Assembly (NCBI RefSeq): GCF_014842075.1
Contig: NZ_JACYVA010000001.1
Coordinates: 124,001 to 188,000 of the forward strand
DNA: 64,000 nucleotides
Source: Sphingomonas sp. CFBP 13720
Lineage (GTDB): Bacteria > Pseudomonadota > Alphaproteobacteria > Sphingomonadales > Sphingomonadaceae
Reading direction: 5' to 3'
A model generated the notes under the pieces. The model worked only from the letters and a program-made list of their open reading frames with translations. It searched no databases and was not told the origin of the DNA. Position numbers and translations under genes: made by a program. Positions 55,864 through 64,000 of this stretch are shown here, one piece after another; the stretch's first letter is position 1, and each line of letters starts with the position of its first letter.

Positions 55864-58265
55864 TGCGGGTAGCGGCGATCGTCGTGGCGGCCTGGCTGCT
55901 GTCGCCGGTCGCCGCATTTGGGCGGGATGCTCCTGCCCCGCTGGTGTCCGACACCGAAGTGCGCGGGGCGTTCGTCCTTGCGGACCCGGCGGGCGCGGCG
56001 GCGGTGGTGAGCGATCCGGGCGATGCGGCGGTGGTCGGGATCGCCGCGCGCGATCTGGCCGACGATATCACGACCGTGACCGGCACGTCCGCCGTCCGGG
56101 CGGGGGTGCAGGTGTGGGTCGGGACGCTCGGCCACAATCGCGCGATCGATGCGCTGGTCGCCGCGCGGCGGATCGACGTGCGCGGGCTGGCCGGTGCGTG
56201 GGAACAGTTTCGCATCGCGACCGTCGATCGCCCCGCCCCCGGCGTCCGCCGTGCGCTGGTGATCGTCGGCAGCGACCGGCGGGGCACCGCGTTCGGTGCC
56301 TATCACCTGTCGCGCGCCATCGGGGTCAGTCCGTGGACGTGGTGGGCGGACGTGACGCCGTTGCGACGCACCGCATTGTACGTGAAGCCGGGAACGCATC
56401 GCTTCGCCGGGCCGTCGGTCAAGTATCGCGGCATCTTCCTGAACGACGAGGATTGGGGCCTGCACCCATGGGCCGCCACGACGTTCGAGCCGGAAGCCCG
56501 GGGGATCGGTCCGAAGACCTACGAACGACTGTTCACGCTGTTGCTGCGTTCGAAGGCCAACCTTCTCTGGCCGGCGATGCACAAGGTATCGCCCGCGCTC
56601 AACGCGAACCCCGCCAACGCCGCGCTGGCCGATCGCTACGGCATCGTCATGGGATCGAGCCATGCCGAACCGATGCTGCGCAACAATGTCGGCGAATGGA
56701 CCGCGCCGGCCGACGCGTTCGACTATGCGAAGAACCCGGCGGGCGTCGCGACATATTGGCGCGATCGGGTCGCGACCAATGGCGGATATGAAAGCGCGTG
56801 GACGCTGGGCATGCGCGGTATCCACGACAGCGGGATCGTCGGCGCGACGTCGATGACGGACAAGCGGGCGCTGATGGCTCGGATCATCGCCGACCAGCGC
56901 GCGATGCTAAAGGGCGTTCGCGGGCCGCAGGTGTTCACGCCGTACAAGGAAGTGCTGGATATCTGGCGCGCCGGGCTGGCGGTTCCCGACGACGTGACGC
57001 TGATGTGGCCCGACGATAATTTCGGCTATATCCGCCGCCTGCCCCAGCCGGCAGAGCGCACACGCGGCGGCGGGCACGGCATCTATTATCACCTATCCTA
57101 TCTGGGTGCACCGCTGAGCTACCTGTGGCTGTCGACGACGCCGCCTGCGCTGATCGGCGAAGAAATGGGGCGGGCATACGACCTTGGCGCGCGGGCGATG
57201 TGGGTGGCGAATGTCGGCGACCTGAAGCCGGGCGAACTGGCGACCGATTATTTCCTGTCGCTGGGATGGGATGTCGGCGTGCGCGATCGGGGCGTCGACG
57301 CGTTCGTCCGCGACTGGGCTGCCGAAAATATCGCGCCGGACGTGGCGGGCGAGGTTACCGCCATCCTAGCCGAACATCACCGGCTGAACTTCGCGCGTCG
57401 ACCGGAGCATCTGCAATGGTGGCTACCGGGCCAGAAAGCACGCGCTAGCGCGATGCCGCTGGAGGAGATCGGGAAAAGGCGCGCCGCCTTCGCCGCGCTG
57501 GTCGCGCGGGTGCGCTCCATCGAGCCGCGCGTCCCGGCAGCGCGGACGGACGCGTTCTTCCAACTGGTCGCCTATCCGGTCGAGGCAGCGGCGATGGCGA
57601 ACGAGCGTATCTTCGCCGGGGAAGCGCACGACCGGCTGCGCGACGGCAACCTGCCCGCCGCACTGGCGGAGGCCGCACGAGCGCAAAAGGCGGACGCGCG
57701 CATCGCCGCGCTGACTGCGCGCTACAACGGCGGCAAGTGGCGGGGGATGATGGCGGTCGAACCCGCCGACGGGCAGTGGCGATCCTATCGCACGGTGCCG
57801 CCGGTGGTGCCTGCGGTCGCCGGACCAGTCGCCGACGTTCCCGCCCCCGCCCCGCCTGCATCGACCGACATCGTGGTCGAGGCCGAGGCGATGCGGGGCA
57901 CGTGGCGGCGCGTCGACGGCATCGGGCGCAACGGGACGGTCGTCGCCTCGCGCATCGGCAAACCAGTGTCGGGCGCGGTGGCAATGTCCCTGCCGCCGGG
58001 GGCGTGGCGGCTGTTCGTCGAGATGCTGCCGACCTATCCCGATGCGGACGGAGCGCCGCTCGCGCTGGAGCTGACGCTGGACGGGCAACCCCACGCCCTG
58101 TCGGCACCGCGTGTCACCGGCGATGCGGCATGGGCGCAGGGCGTGCTCGACAACCGGATCACCATCGAGGTGCCGGGCGTGATGGCGGGCGGTACGCACC
58201 GGATCGGCCTTTCCGCGCGGGGCGGCGGCGTGGTGATCGACCGGATCGTCGCGCGACGGCGCTAA
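55863..58265 (+). CDS. Alpha-glucuronidase-like hydrolase (GH115)
   Basis: An 800-residue exported enzyme. The signal peptide is MRVAAIVVAAWLLSPVAAFG. GAYHLSRAIGVSPWTWWADV, VKYRGIFLNDEDWGLHPWAA, MHKVSPALNANPANAALADRYGIVMGSSHAEPM (in pieces) and TLMWPDDNFGYIRRLP are the GH115 blocks. The C-terminal 130 residues form a beta domain. GH115 releases glucuronate or its methyl ether from xylan or arabinogalactan. In an RG-I locus it would strip uronic acids from side chains. ATG overlaps the GH105 stop (TGATG). Confidence 0.88.
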   Translation: MRVAAIVVAAWLLSPVAAFGRDAPAPLVSDTEVRGAFVLADPAGAAAVVSDPGDAAVVGIAARDLADDITTVTGTSAVRAGVQVWVGTLGHNRAIDALVAARRIDVRGLAGAWEQFRIATVDRPAPGVRRALVIVGSDRRGTAFGAYHLSRAIGVSPWTWWADVTPLRRTALYVKPGTHRFAGPSVKYRGIFLNDEDWGLHPWAATTFEPEARGIGPKTYERLFTLLLRSKANLLWPAMHKVSPALNANPANAALADRYGIVMGSSHAEPMLRNNVGEWTAPADAFDYAKNPAGVATYWRDRVATNGGYESAWTLGMRGIHDSGIVGATSMTDKRALMARIIADQRAMLKGVRGPQVFTPYKEVLDIWRAGLAVPDDVTLMWPDDNFGYIRRLPQPAERTRGGGHGIYYHLSYLGAPLSYLWLSTTPPALIGEEMGRAYDLGARAMWVANVGDLKPGELATDYFLSLGWDVGVRDRGVDAFVRDWAAENIAPDVAGEVTAILAEHHRLNFARRPEHLQWWLPGQKARASAMPLEEIGKRRAAFAALVARVRSIEPRVPAARTDAFFQLVAYPVEAAAMANERIFAGEAHDRLRDGNLPAALAEAARAQKADARIAALTARYNGGKWRGMMAVEPADGQWRSYRTVPPVVPAVAGPVADVPAPAPPASTDIVVEAEAMRGTWRRVDGIGRNGTVVASRIGKPVSGAVAMSLPPGAWRLFVEMLPTYPDADGAPLALELTLDGQPHALSAPRVTGDAAWAQGVLDNRITIEVPGVMAGGTHRIGLSARGGGVVIDRIVARRR

Positions 58266-58320
58266 AGCGGTCCGATCACGGCAAGCTCCTTGGCGACCTT
58301 CCTTCACACGGGGCGCTCCC

Positions 58321-59643
58321 TCATCCCGCCTTGGCAACCTCGACCGCATAGATATGCGTGGCACCTTCGAAATTGCCGCGAAAGACGACCCATTTGCCGT
58401 CGGGCGTAAAGGTCATGTTGGGTTCCAGCCGATAATCGTGCCGGCGCATGTCGACCAGCTTTTCGACGTCGAGCGTGCCCGGCACGATCAGCGCATCGGC
58501 GTTGGCGGCATGAATGTCGGCGACGTCGGGGATCGCTCTCGGCGTGAACAGATAGAGATATTTGCCGTCCGGGGCATGCGCGACCATCTCGGCGTCGCCC
58601 CCGTCACCGGAAAAGCGCGCGCCGCCCGGCGCCTGATTATAGTGCACCGACCACTGGTTGCGATCCACCTTGTACTGGTGCCGCCGCCCGGTCGCCAGAT
58701 CGTAGCCGGCCAGCCAGAACACCTCCCCGCGCGGAGTCTGCAGATCGTACCAGATGGTCTTGCCGTCCGCCGAAAAGAACTCGTGGCCGGCGATCTCCAT
58801 GTTCATCGTGCGGGTGTGGACCATCCGCTTGCCCGACCCGTCGGCGCGGATCGTCCAGATGCGGTCGACCTTGTGCCACGGCCCTTCGTGACAATACATG
58901 ATCTGCTGCGGATCGGTCGGCGAGAACTGGATGTGGTTCAGCCAGTCGGTCGAGGCGGTGACGACGCGGCGCTCGCCGGTCTTCAGGTCGATCGTGAAGA
59001 TCTCCATCGGAATGCCCGCTTCCAGCCGTTCGTTCAGCCGGCGTTCCTTGGCTTCGGCGAAGCTGTACGGCGTGCCGTCGGCGCGGTTGGCGCGATAGTC
59101 GGCCTCGCCCGGACCGACGACGCGGCCGGGCGTGTGCCGGGCATCCTGCCGCGTGCCGTCCGGCCGCAGCCCGCCGGGGGCCAGCGCGACCTGTCCCAGC
59201 AGCAGCGTTTCGTCGGCGTTGATCGAACCGATCGACCCTCCGGGAATATCAGCCACCTTGCGCGTGCGGCCGGTGTCGATGTCGACCGCATGGATGGTCG
59301 AGGGGCCGCTGGCATCGTTGCGAAGCTGCGTCGCATAATAGGCGGTGCGCGTGCGACGACCGGTGAACAACAGCGTGATGCCCTTTCCACGCGCCAGCGG
59401 CTTCAATTCCCACGTCGTCAGGTCGACCGTAGCGATGCCGCCAGGCACGCTGACGACCATGCGATCGCCCTGCGGCGTATAGCTGTTCTGATGGAAATAC
59501 AGGCTGGCGCTGTCGGCCACGCGGCTAATGCGGACCACGCGGTGCCCGGTGGTGGCATCGACCCATTCCGCTGCCGGCTTGGCCGTCGCAGCCATCGACG
59601 AAGCCAGCATCGCCGCCGCCGCGACCATCGTTCCGAACCGCAT
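58321..59643 (-). CDS. ogl: Oligogalacturonate lyase (PL22)
   Basis: A 440-residue seven-bladed propeller enzyme that splits unsaturated digalacturonate. A signal peptide ends at ATA (about 21). GHRVVRISR, YFHQNSYTPQGDRMVV, HIQFSPTDPQQIMYCHEGPW and HEFFSADGKTIWYDLQTP contain the His and Gln ligands of the manganese. GGAGGGAGAG precedes the ATG at 59643. It is divergent from the transporter gene. An exported form is somewhat unusual, as several family members are cytoplasmic. Confidence 0.88.
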   Translation of the reverse strand: MRFGTMVAAAAMLASSMAATAKPAAEWVDATTGHRVVRISRVADSASLYFHQNSYTPQGDRMVVSVPGGIATVDLTTWELKPLARGKGITLLFTGRRTRTAYYATQLRNDASGPSTIHAVDIDTGRTRKVADIPGGSIGSINADETLLLGQVALAPGGLRPDGTRQDARHTPGRVVGPGEADYRANRADGTPYSFAEAKERRLNERLEAGIPMEIFTIDLKTGERRVVTASTDWLNHIQFSPTDPQQIMYCHEGPWHKVDRIWTIRADGSGKRMVHTRTMNMEIAGHEFFSADGKTIWYDLQTPRGEVFWLAGYDLATGRRHQYKVDRNQWSVHYNQAPGGARFSGDGGDAEMVAHAPDGKYLYLFTPRAIPDVADIHAANADALIVPGTLDVEKLVDMRRHDYRLEPNMTFTPDGKWVVFRGNFEGATHIYAVEVAKAG

Positions 59644-59767
59644 TCCGCTCTCCCTCCGCGCCGCCATTCCGGCTTGTGATAATTCCACATAGTATGATAG
59701 CGCTTCACATTATGAGCATGACGACGCCGGCCACGCAAGCCGGGACATGCCAAATGGGAGAGCGCGC

Positions 59768-61279
59768 GTGAGTTCAGGCACCCCGGCCAAACGTCCCGTC
59801 CGGCTGATAAACTACCTGGCCTATGGCTCGAACGACGTGCTGGGCGCGGGATCGATGGCGGTCATCTCCGGCTGGGTATTGATCTTCTATACCCAGTTCT
59901 GCGGGCTGTCGGCCGGACAGGCGGCGCTGATCTTCGCGGTCGCGCGCATCCTCGATGCCATCGCGTCGCCGGTCATCGGCTATGTCTCCGACCATTTCGG
60001 CACGACAGCGCTCGGCCGGCGGTTCGGGCGCCGGCGGTTCTTCATCCTTGCGGCGATCCCGCTGCTGCCCAGCTTCGCGCTGATGTGGCTGCCCGGCATG
60101 ACGTTCTGGTATTATCTGGTCAGCTATGTCGGGTTCGAGCTGGTGTACGCGATGGTCATCATCCCGTACGAAACGCTCGCGGCTGAAATGTCGACCGATT
60201 ACAAGACCAAGGCGAAGTTCGCCGGGTTCCGCATCCTGTTCGGACAGACCGCCGCGATCCTTGCCGGCTTCCTGCCGCTGTGGCTGATCAACTATCTCGG
60301 CCGCGACAGCGCGACGACGTTCTTCTATATGGGAATCATCTTCGCGGTGCTGTTCATGGCGACGGCGGCGTTCCTGTACCGGTTCAGCTGGGAACGCCCC
60401 CTGCCCGCCGACGCGCTGCCAGGAGCACGGCGCGAAGGCGGCGTCGGATCGGCGTTCCGCGCGCTGTACCGCAACCTGTTCTCGACGATGCGCATCCGCG
60501 CGTTCCGGTTGCATCTGGGCATGTATCTGGGCGGCTATATCAGTCAGGACATTTTCAACGCAGCCTTCACGTTCTTCGTGATCTTCGCGCTGGCCGGCAC
60601 GACGGCGATGGCGTCGGGACTGCTGGGTACGATGTACATCGTACAGTTCGTGGCGGTGGTGATCGCGATCAACCTCGCGCTGCGCGCGTCGCCTGCCTTC
60701 GCCTACCGGCTGGCGGCGGTGACGTTCGGGGCCGGGGTGATCGTGCTGCTGTCGTTATGGGCCGGGGGAACGACAGCCACCAGCCCGCTGATCTATCTGG
60801 CGATCGGACTGGCGGGGCTTGGACGCGGCGCGCTGAACTACATCCCGTGGGCGACGTACAACTATATGGCCGACGTAGACGAGATCGTGACCGGGCAGCG
60901 GCGCGAAGGCAGCTTCGCCGGGGTCATGACCTTTGTCCGCAAGGCGACGCAGGCCGCCGCCGTGGCCGGCGTGGGCCTAATCATCCAGGCAGGCGGGTTC
61001 GTATCGGGTGCACAGACGCAGACCCCCGAAGCGGTGCGGACGATCGCCACGCTGCTGGGGGTGGGCACGCTGGGCGTGCTGGCGTGCGGCATCCTCGTGT
61101 CGTGGCGCTTCCGCCTCGATCCACGGACCCATGGTATCCTGATGGAAGAGATCGAGCGACTGCGGTCGGGCGATCGTTCGGCCCCAGATCCCGAACACAA
61201 GGCGGTGGTCGAGGACCTGTCGGGCTGGCCGCACGACCGGTTGTGGGGGAACAACCCGGTCGGCGAAAAGCTGGCCTGA
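59768..61279 (+). CDS. GPH-type sugar/uronide MFS transporter
   Basis: A 503-residue symporter with about 12 membrane helices. YGSNDVLGAGSMAVISGWVL and the D-x6-G-x3-D-R-type loop (GYVSDHFGTTALGRRFGRRR) mark the glycoside-pentoside-hexuronide family. Context makes digalacturonate or other uronides the likely cargo. GTG at 59768 is preferred, with GGGAG seven bases upstream; ATG at 59747 is the alternative. A strong hairpin follows the stop. Confidence 0.85.
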   Translation: MSSGTPAKRPVRLINYLAYGSNDVLGAGSMAVISGWVLIFYTQFCGLSAGQAALIFAVARILDAIASPVIGYVSDHFGTTALGRRFGRRRFFILAAIPLLPSFALMWLPGMTFWYYLVSYVGFELVYAMVIIPYETLAAEMSTDYKTKAKFAGFRILFGQTAAILAGFLPLWLINYLGRDSATTFFYMGIIFAVLFMATAAFLYRFSWERPLPADALPGARREGGVGSAFRALYRNLFSTMRIRAFRLHLGMYLGGYISQDIFNAAFTFFVIFALAGTTAMASGLLGTMYIVQFVAVVIAINLALRASPAFAYRLAAVTFGAGVIVLLSLWAGGTTATSPLIYLAIGLAGLGRGALNYIPWATYNYMADVDEIVTGQRREGSFAGVMTFVRKATQAAAVAGVGLIIQAGGFVSGAQTQTPEAVRTIATLLGVGTLGVLACGILVSWRFRLDPRTHGILMEEIERLRSGDRSAPDPEHKAVVEDLSGWPHDRLWGNNPVGEKLA

Positions 61280-61291
61280 CCCGGATCGCGT

Positions 61292-61318
61292 CACGACGGC
61301 ACCGACCGTGCCGTCGTG
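61292..61318. terminator. Bidirectional terminator-like hairpin
   Basis: CACGACGGCAC and GTGCCGTCGTG form a perfect 11-base stem with a 5-base loop, 12 bp after the transporter stop and 10 bp before the convergent rhaT stop. No T run follows, so termination strength is uncertain. Confidence 0.6.
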
Positions 61319-61327
61319 GCGTAGCAA

Positions 61328-62386
61328 TCAACCGCCGATCATGTTGCCATAGCCGATGACGATGGTGGCGAGGATCAACAGCCCGACCCCGGCCCAGACC
61401 AGCGCACGGGTGCGGGGTGCAGCATCCTTCCATTCGCGCAGCGCGAAGCCCCACAGCGTGCCGAAGATGATGATCGACGCCATGTGCAGCGTCCAGCTCG
61501 AAAAGCCGAACTGGCCCATCTGGCTCTCACCCATGGTGTAGAAGAAGAACTGGAAATACCACGCAGTGCCCGCCAGCGCACACAGCGCGAAGTTGAGCGC
61601 CATCGGCGCGCCAGCGGCGGTGCCCCGGCCGATCCACTGACCCGCCGAACGGTTGCGCGCGATCAGGATGGTGCACCACACCGCGTTCGTGAGCAGCCCG
61701 CCGAACATGACGAGGCACAGCACCGGCAACCCGGTCCACAGCGGGCCGGTGCCCTTCGCCGCCGACAGCGCCTTGATCGGTTCGCCCGCCGCAAGGCCGA
61801 AGGCGAAGCAGGCGGACATTATCCCGGCGAAGATCGCTACGACGATCCCCTTGCGGAAATCGAACTCCGCGACGGCGGCGGCTTTCTGTTCGGGCGACAG
61901 CGCCTGATCCTTCTTCGCGCCCGCCAGCGCAACGACGACGATGCCGGCCACGGTCAGCAACAGGCCCAGCAGGATGATGTTGCCCGACGTCGTATCCAGC
62001 AGCTTCGCCGCAAAGTCTCCGGTGAACAGCGGCGGGATCAGCGTCCCGAAGATGGTGCACAGCCCCAGCACCACGGCCATGCCGAGCGACAGCCCCAGAT
62101 AGCGCATGACGAGGCCATAGCCGAGGCCGCCGAACCCCCACAGGATGCCGAAGAACACCGGCCACAGCAGCGTCGCAGTAGGCGTAGCGGCGAACACGCC
62201 AAGCAGGTCGTTGGTCTGGACTGAGGCGAAGAACCACGGTGCCAGCACCCACGAAAAGATGCCGCCGGTGAGCCAGTAAATCTCCCACGACCAGCGCTTC
62301 ACCCCGCGATACGGTACGTAGAAGCTGGCCGAGGCGAAGCCGCCCAGCCAATGGTACAGAACGCCGGTCAGCGGGTTCGGGGTCAT
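61328..62386 (-). CDS. rhaT: L-rhamnose/proton symporter
   Basis: A 352-residue inner-membrane protein with about ten helices (E. coli RhaT is 344 residues). VLYHWLGGFASASFYVPYRGVKRWSWEIYW is cut here to the recognisable start VLYHWLGGFASASFYVPYRG; NAVWCTILIARNRSAGQW and WYFQFFFYTMGESQMG match RhaT. It imports rhamnose released from RG-I. ATG at 62386 overlaps the upstream lactonase stop (ATGA). Confidence 0.93.
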   Translation of the reverse strand: MTPNPLTGVLYHWLGGFASASFYVPYRGVKRWSWEIYWLTGGIFSWVLAPWFFASVQTNDLLGVFAATPTATLLWPVFFGILWGFGGLGYGLVMRYLGLSLGMAVVLGLCTIFGTLIPPLFTGDFAAKLLDTTSGNIILLGLLLTVAGIVVVALAGAKKDQALSPEQKAAAVAEFDFRKGIVVAIFAGIMSACFAFGLAAGEPIKALSAAKGTGPLWTGLPVLCLVMFGGLLTNAVWCTILIARNRSAGQWIGRGTAAGAPMALNFALCALAGTAWYFQFFFYTMGESQMGQFGFSSWTLHMASIIIFGTLWGFALREWKDAAPRTRALVWAGVGLLILATIVIGYGNMIGG

Positions 62387-63285
62387 AGGCTCAGTCCCAG
62401 TCGGTATAGTCGGTTGGCATTGCCGGCGAACAGCGCGGCGCGTTCGGCAGGCGTGAAGTCGTGGGTGATGTCGGCATAGGCGTTCAGGTGGTCGGCAAAG
62501 CTGCCGAACAGCCGGTCGGTCGGGAAATCGCTGGCGACCATCGCCCGGTCGCATCCGAAGGCGTCGATCGCGGCAAGGACCAGCCCGCGCGCCTGATCGA
62601 TGTGCCATGGTCGATGGGTAAAGCCGATGCCCGACAGCTTGATCGCGACGTGCGGCAGGCGCGCCAGCGCGGCGATGCCGTCGCGCCATTCGGCTTCCTC
62701 GCCCGGAATGCACATGCCCATGTGGTTCACCATCACCGGCGTTTCGGGATGACGCTCGATCAGCCGGGCAAGGCCGGGAAACTGACCGGGATAGGCTTGC
62801 AGATCGAAGCTGAGGCCATGCGCCTTCAGCCGGGCATAGCCCTGCGCCCAGCCATCGTCGGCGGTGACGTCGCGCGGGGTGTAGCTGCGCCGGGGGTCGG
62901 CGTGCCAGTTGACGATGTGGCGGATGCCGCGAACGTTGGCATGGGCGGCATGCGCCGCCAGCAGCGTGTCGACTTGCGGGTCGGACAGGTCGGCGAAGGC
63001 GACGATGCCGTTCGGCATGCCATCGGCGTCGGCCATGTCCTGCAACCAGCGCGTTTCGTCCAGCGCGTGCGCGGCATCGGCTCCGGCATCGATATGCACG
63101 ATGCCGCGCACGTCCCAGCCCGCCGCGTCGGCGCGGTAATCGTCCAGCAGATAGGTGTTGGCGATCGCTTCGACCGATCCGTTCGGACCGTCGTCGGCGA
63201 AGGGCGGGGTCAGCCACGGATAACGCAGCCGATCCAGATCCCACAGATGGACGTGCGCATCGACGAAGGGGAGCCGGTCGGTCAT
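62383..63285 (-). CDS. Amidohydrolase, probable L-rhamnono-1,4-lactonase
   Basis: A 300-residue amidohydrolase-2 barrel enzyme. FVDAHVHLWDL has the HxH metal motif; IVHIDAG, VMVNHMGM and MVASDFPTDRLFG carry further ligands and the catalytic Asp. The family contains L-rhamnono- and L-fuconolactonases. Coupling to rhaT and a dehydrogenase gene favours the lactonase step of the non-phosphorylating rhamnose pathway known in Sphingomonas. Confidence 0.83.
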   Translation of the reverse strand: MTDRLPFVDAHVHLWDLDRLRYPWLTPPFADDGPNGSVEAIANTYLLDDYRADAAGWDVRGIVHIDAGADAAHALDETRWLQDMADADGMPNGIVAFADLSDPQVDTLLAAHAAHANVRGIRHIVNWHADPRRSYTPRDVTADDGWAQGYARLKAHGLSFDLQAYPGQFPGLARLIERHPETPVMVNHMGMCIPGEEAEWRDGIAALARLPHVAIKLSGIGFTHRPWHIDQARGLVLAAIDAFGCDRAMVASDFPTDRLFGSFADHLNAYADITHDFTPAERAALFAGNANRLYRLGLSL

Positions 63286-63449
63286 GTCGTCGGCCTCTCG
63301 ACGGCAAGGTCGTGGAACATCGACATCCTCCCTATTGCGCAGAATACTGGCATGTTTCCGGGGTGCCCCCGGTCATCGCGGCAATGGCCGGAATCTTCAG
63401 CCGCCGGCACCGAAGCCGTCCGATCCCGGACCCGGCCCGAATGACGAAA

Positions 63450-63481
63450 GCGGGGTGGAAGCGACGCGCGCTCCACCCCGC
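63450..63481 (-). terminator. Terminator-like hairpin after the SDR gene
   Basis: GCGGGGTGGA (63450-63459) pairs perfectly with TCCACCCCGC (63472-63481) over a 12-base loop. On the minus strand it stands 10 bp after the SDR stop and is followed by TTTCGT. It would reduce read-through into the lactonase-rhaT pair, which is then served by the 206 bp gap. Confidence 0.55.
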
Positions 63482-63491
63482 CGTCACGCGA

Positions 63492-64000
63492 TCAATAGGT
63501 CGTGCGGCCGCCCGACGTGTCGAAGGTCGACGCGGTGGTGAAGCTGCATTCCTCGCTGGCCATGAAACAGATCATCGCCGCGCTTTCGTGGACTTCGCCC
63601 AGCCGACCCATCGGGATTTTCGACCGCATGTAATCGACCTGGCTCTGCGGCAATTGCGCAAGGATCGGGCTTTCGAAGGTCGCGGGGGTCAGCGTGTTGG
63701 CGATGACACCCTTGCCCGCCAGTTCCTTGCCCAGCGACTTGGTGAAGCCGATCACGCCCGCCTTCGTCGCCGAATAGGCGGATGCGTTGGGATTGCCTTC
63801 CTTGCCCGCGACCGATGCCACGTTGACGATCCGGCCATAGCCGTTCGCCAGCAGATGCGGCACGACCGCGCGGTTGCAATAGAACAGGCCGTTCAGGTTG
63901 ACGTTGACGACCTGAAGCCAGCTCTCGATCGGGAAGTCCTGCACCGGGACCGTCGCGCCGGTGATGCCGGCCGAACAGATCAGGATGTCGACCTTGCCCA
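63492..64000 (-). CDS. SDR dehydrogenase of rhamnose catabolism, 3' part
   Basis: The visible 169 C-terminal residues belong to a classical SDR; the 5' end is beyond base 64000. CSAGITGA is the NAG-like motif, the catalytic serine is in NVASVAG and YSATK gives Tyr-Lys. The tail TASTFDTSGGRTTY is the form I recall from 2-keto-3-deoxy-L-rhamnonate 4-dehydrogenases; rhamnose 1-dehydrogenase is the alternative. Either step belongs to the non-phosphorylating rhamnose route, in line with rhaT and the lactonase. Confidence 0.78.
   Translation of the reverse strand, partial: GKVDILICSAGITGATVPVQDFPIESWLQVVNVNLNGLFYCNRAVVPHLLANGYGRIVNVASVAGKEGNPNASAYSATKAGVIGFTKSLGKELAGKGVIANTLTPATFESPILAQLPQSQVDYMRSKIPMGRLGEVHESAAMICFMASEECSFTTASTFDTSGGRTTY

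Overview
The window looks like a chromosomal segment of a high-GC alphaproteobacterium, most likely Sphingomonas or a close relative in the Sphingomonadaceae. The reasons are a complete exosortase A (XrtA) exopolysaccharide locus of sphingomonad type, a large TonB-dependent receptor at the head of a plant-polysaccharide locus, tandem cysteine desulfurases with a [2Fe-2S] ferredoxin, and an HWE histidine kinase. I see no phage, insertion sequence, CRISPR array or rRNA. Functions were assigned by reading motifs and recalling families; no database search was run.

Positions 1-9700 hold housekeeping genes: the 3' part of a leucyl aminopeptidase, a minus-strand iron-sulfur operon (two cysteine desulfurases, ferredoxin, HerA-like ATPase), an alpha/beta hydrolase, two very small genes, a threonine/serine dehydratase, and a polyamine pair (ornithine decarboxylase, then a deoxyhypusine-synthase-like protein best read as homospermidine synthase). 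A 933-residue DUF3857/transglutaminase/TPR protein and a secreted esterase follow, to 13559.

Positions 13574-30637 are the exosortase A region. One minus-strand operon encodes, in transcription order, the outer-membrane export lipoprotein, chain-length protein, tyrosine autokinase, beta-barrel protein, AAA ATPase, polysaccharide deacetylase, FemAB-like protein, glycosyltransferase, XrtA fused to EpsI, and an asparagine-synthase-like amidotransferase. Most genes overlap by four bases. Upstream lies a divergent module: PLP decarboxylase and acyl-CoA ligase on the minus strand, acyl carrier protein and two hydrolases on the plus strand. Its product is not known to me.

Positions 30639-39708 hold thioredoxin reductase, a small membrane protein, a cupin and an SDR enzyme with a divergent LysR regulator and an obvious operator-like inverted repeat, an HWE histidine kinase and response regulator, a Met-type CAU tRNA, a 2H phosphoesterase and the potassium transporter Kup. 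Two stretches here (34447-34879 and 36483-37081) hold no gene I can support.

Positions 39819-64000 form a rhamnogalacturonan-I/pectin utilisation locus: TonB receptor, exo-acting lyase candidate, lipoprotein, PL11 endolyase, CE12 acetylesterase, GH28, rhamnose mutarotase, GH35, GH105, GH115, PL22 oligogalacturonate lyase, a GPH-type transporter, RhaT, a rhamnonolactonase-type amidohydrolase, and an SDR dehydrogenase cut by the window edge. Polymer would be captured by the receptor, cut and deacetylated in the periplasm, stripped of galactose and uronic acids, and imported. Rhamnose would enter the non-phosphorylating pathway known from Sphingomonas. No regulator for this locus lies in the window, but a shared motif occurs upstream of several of its operons.
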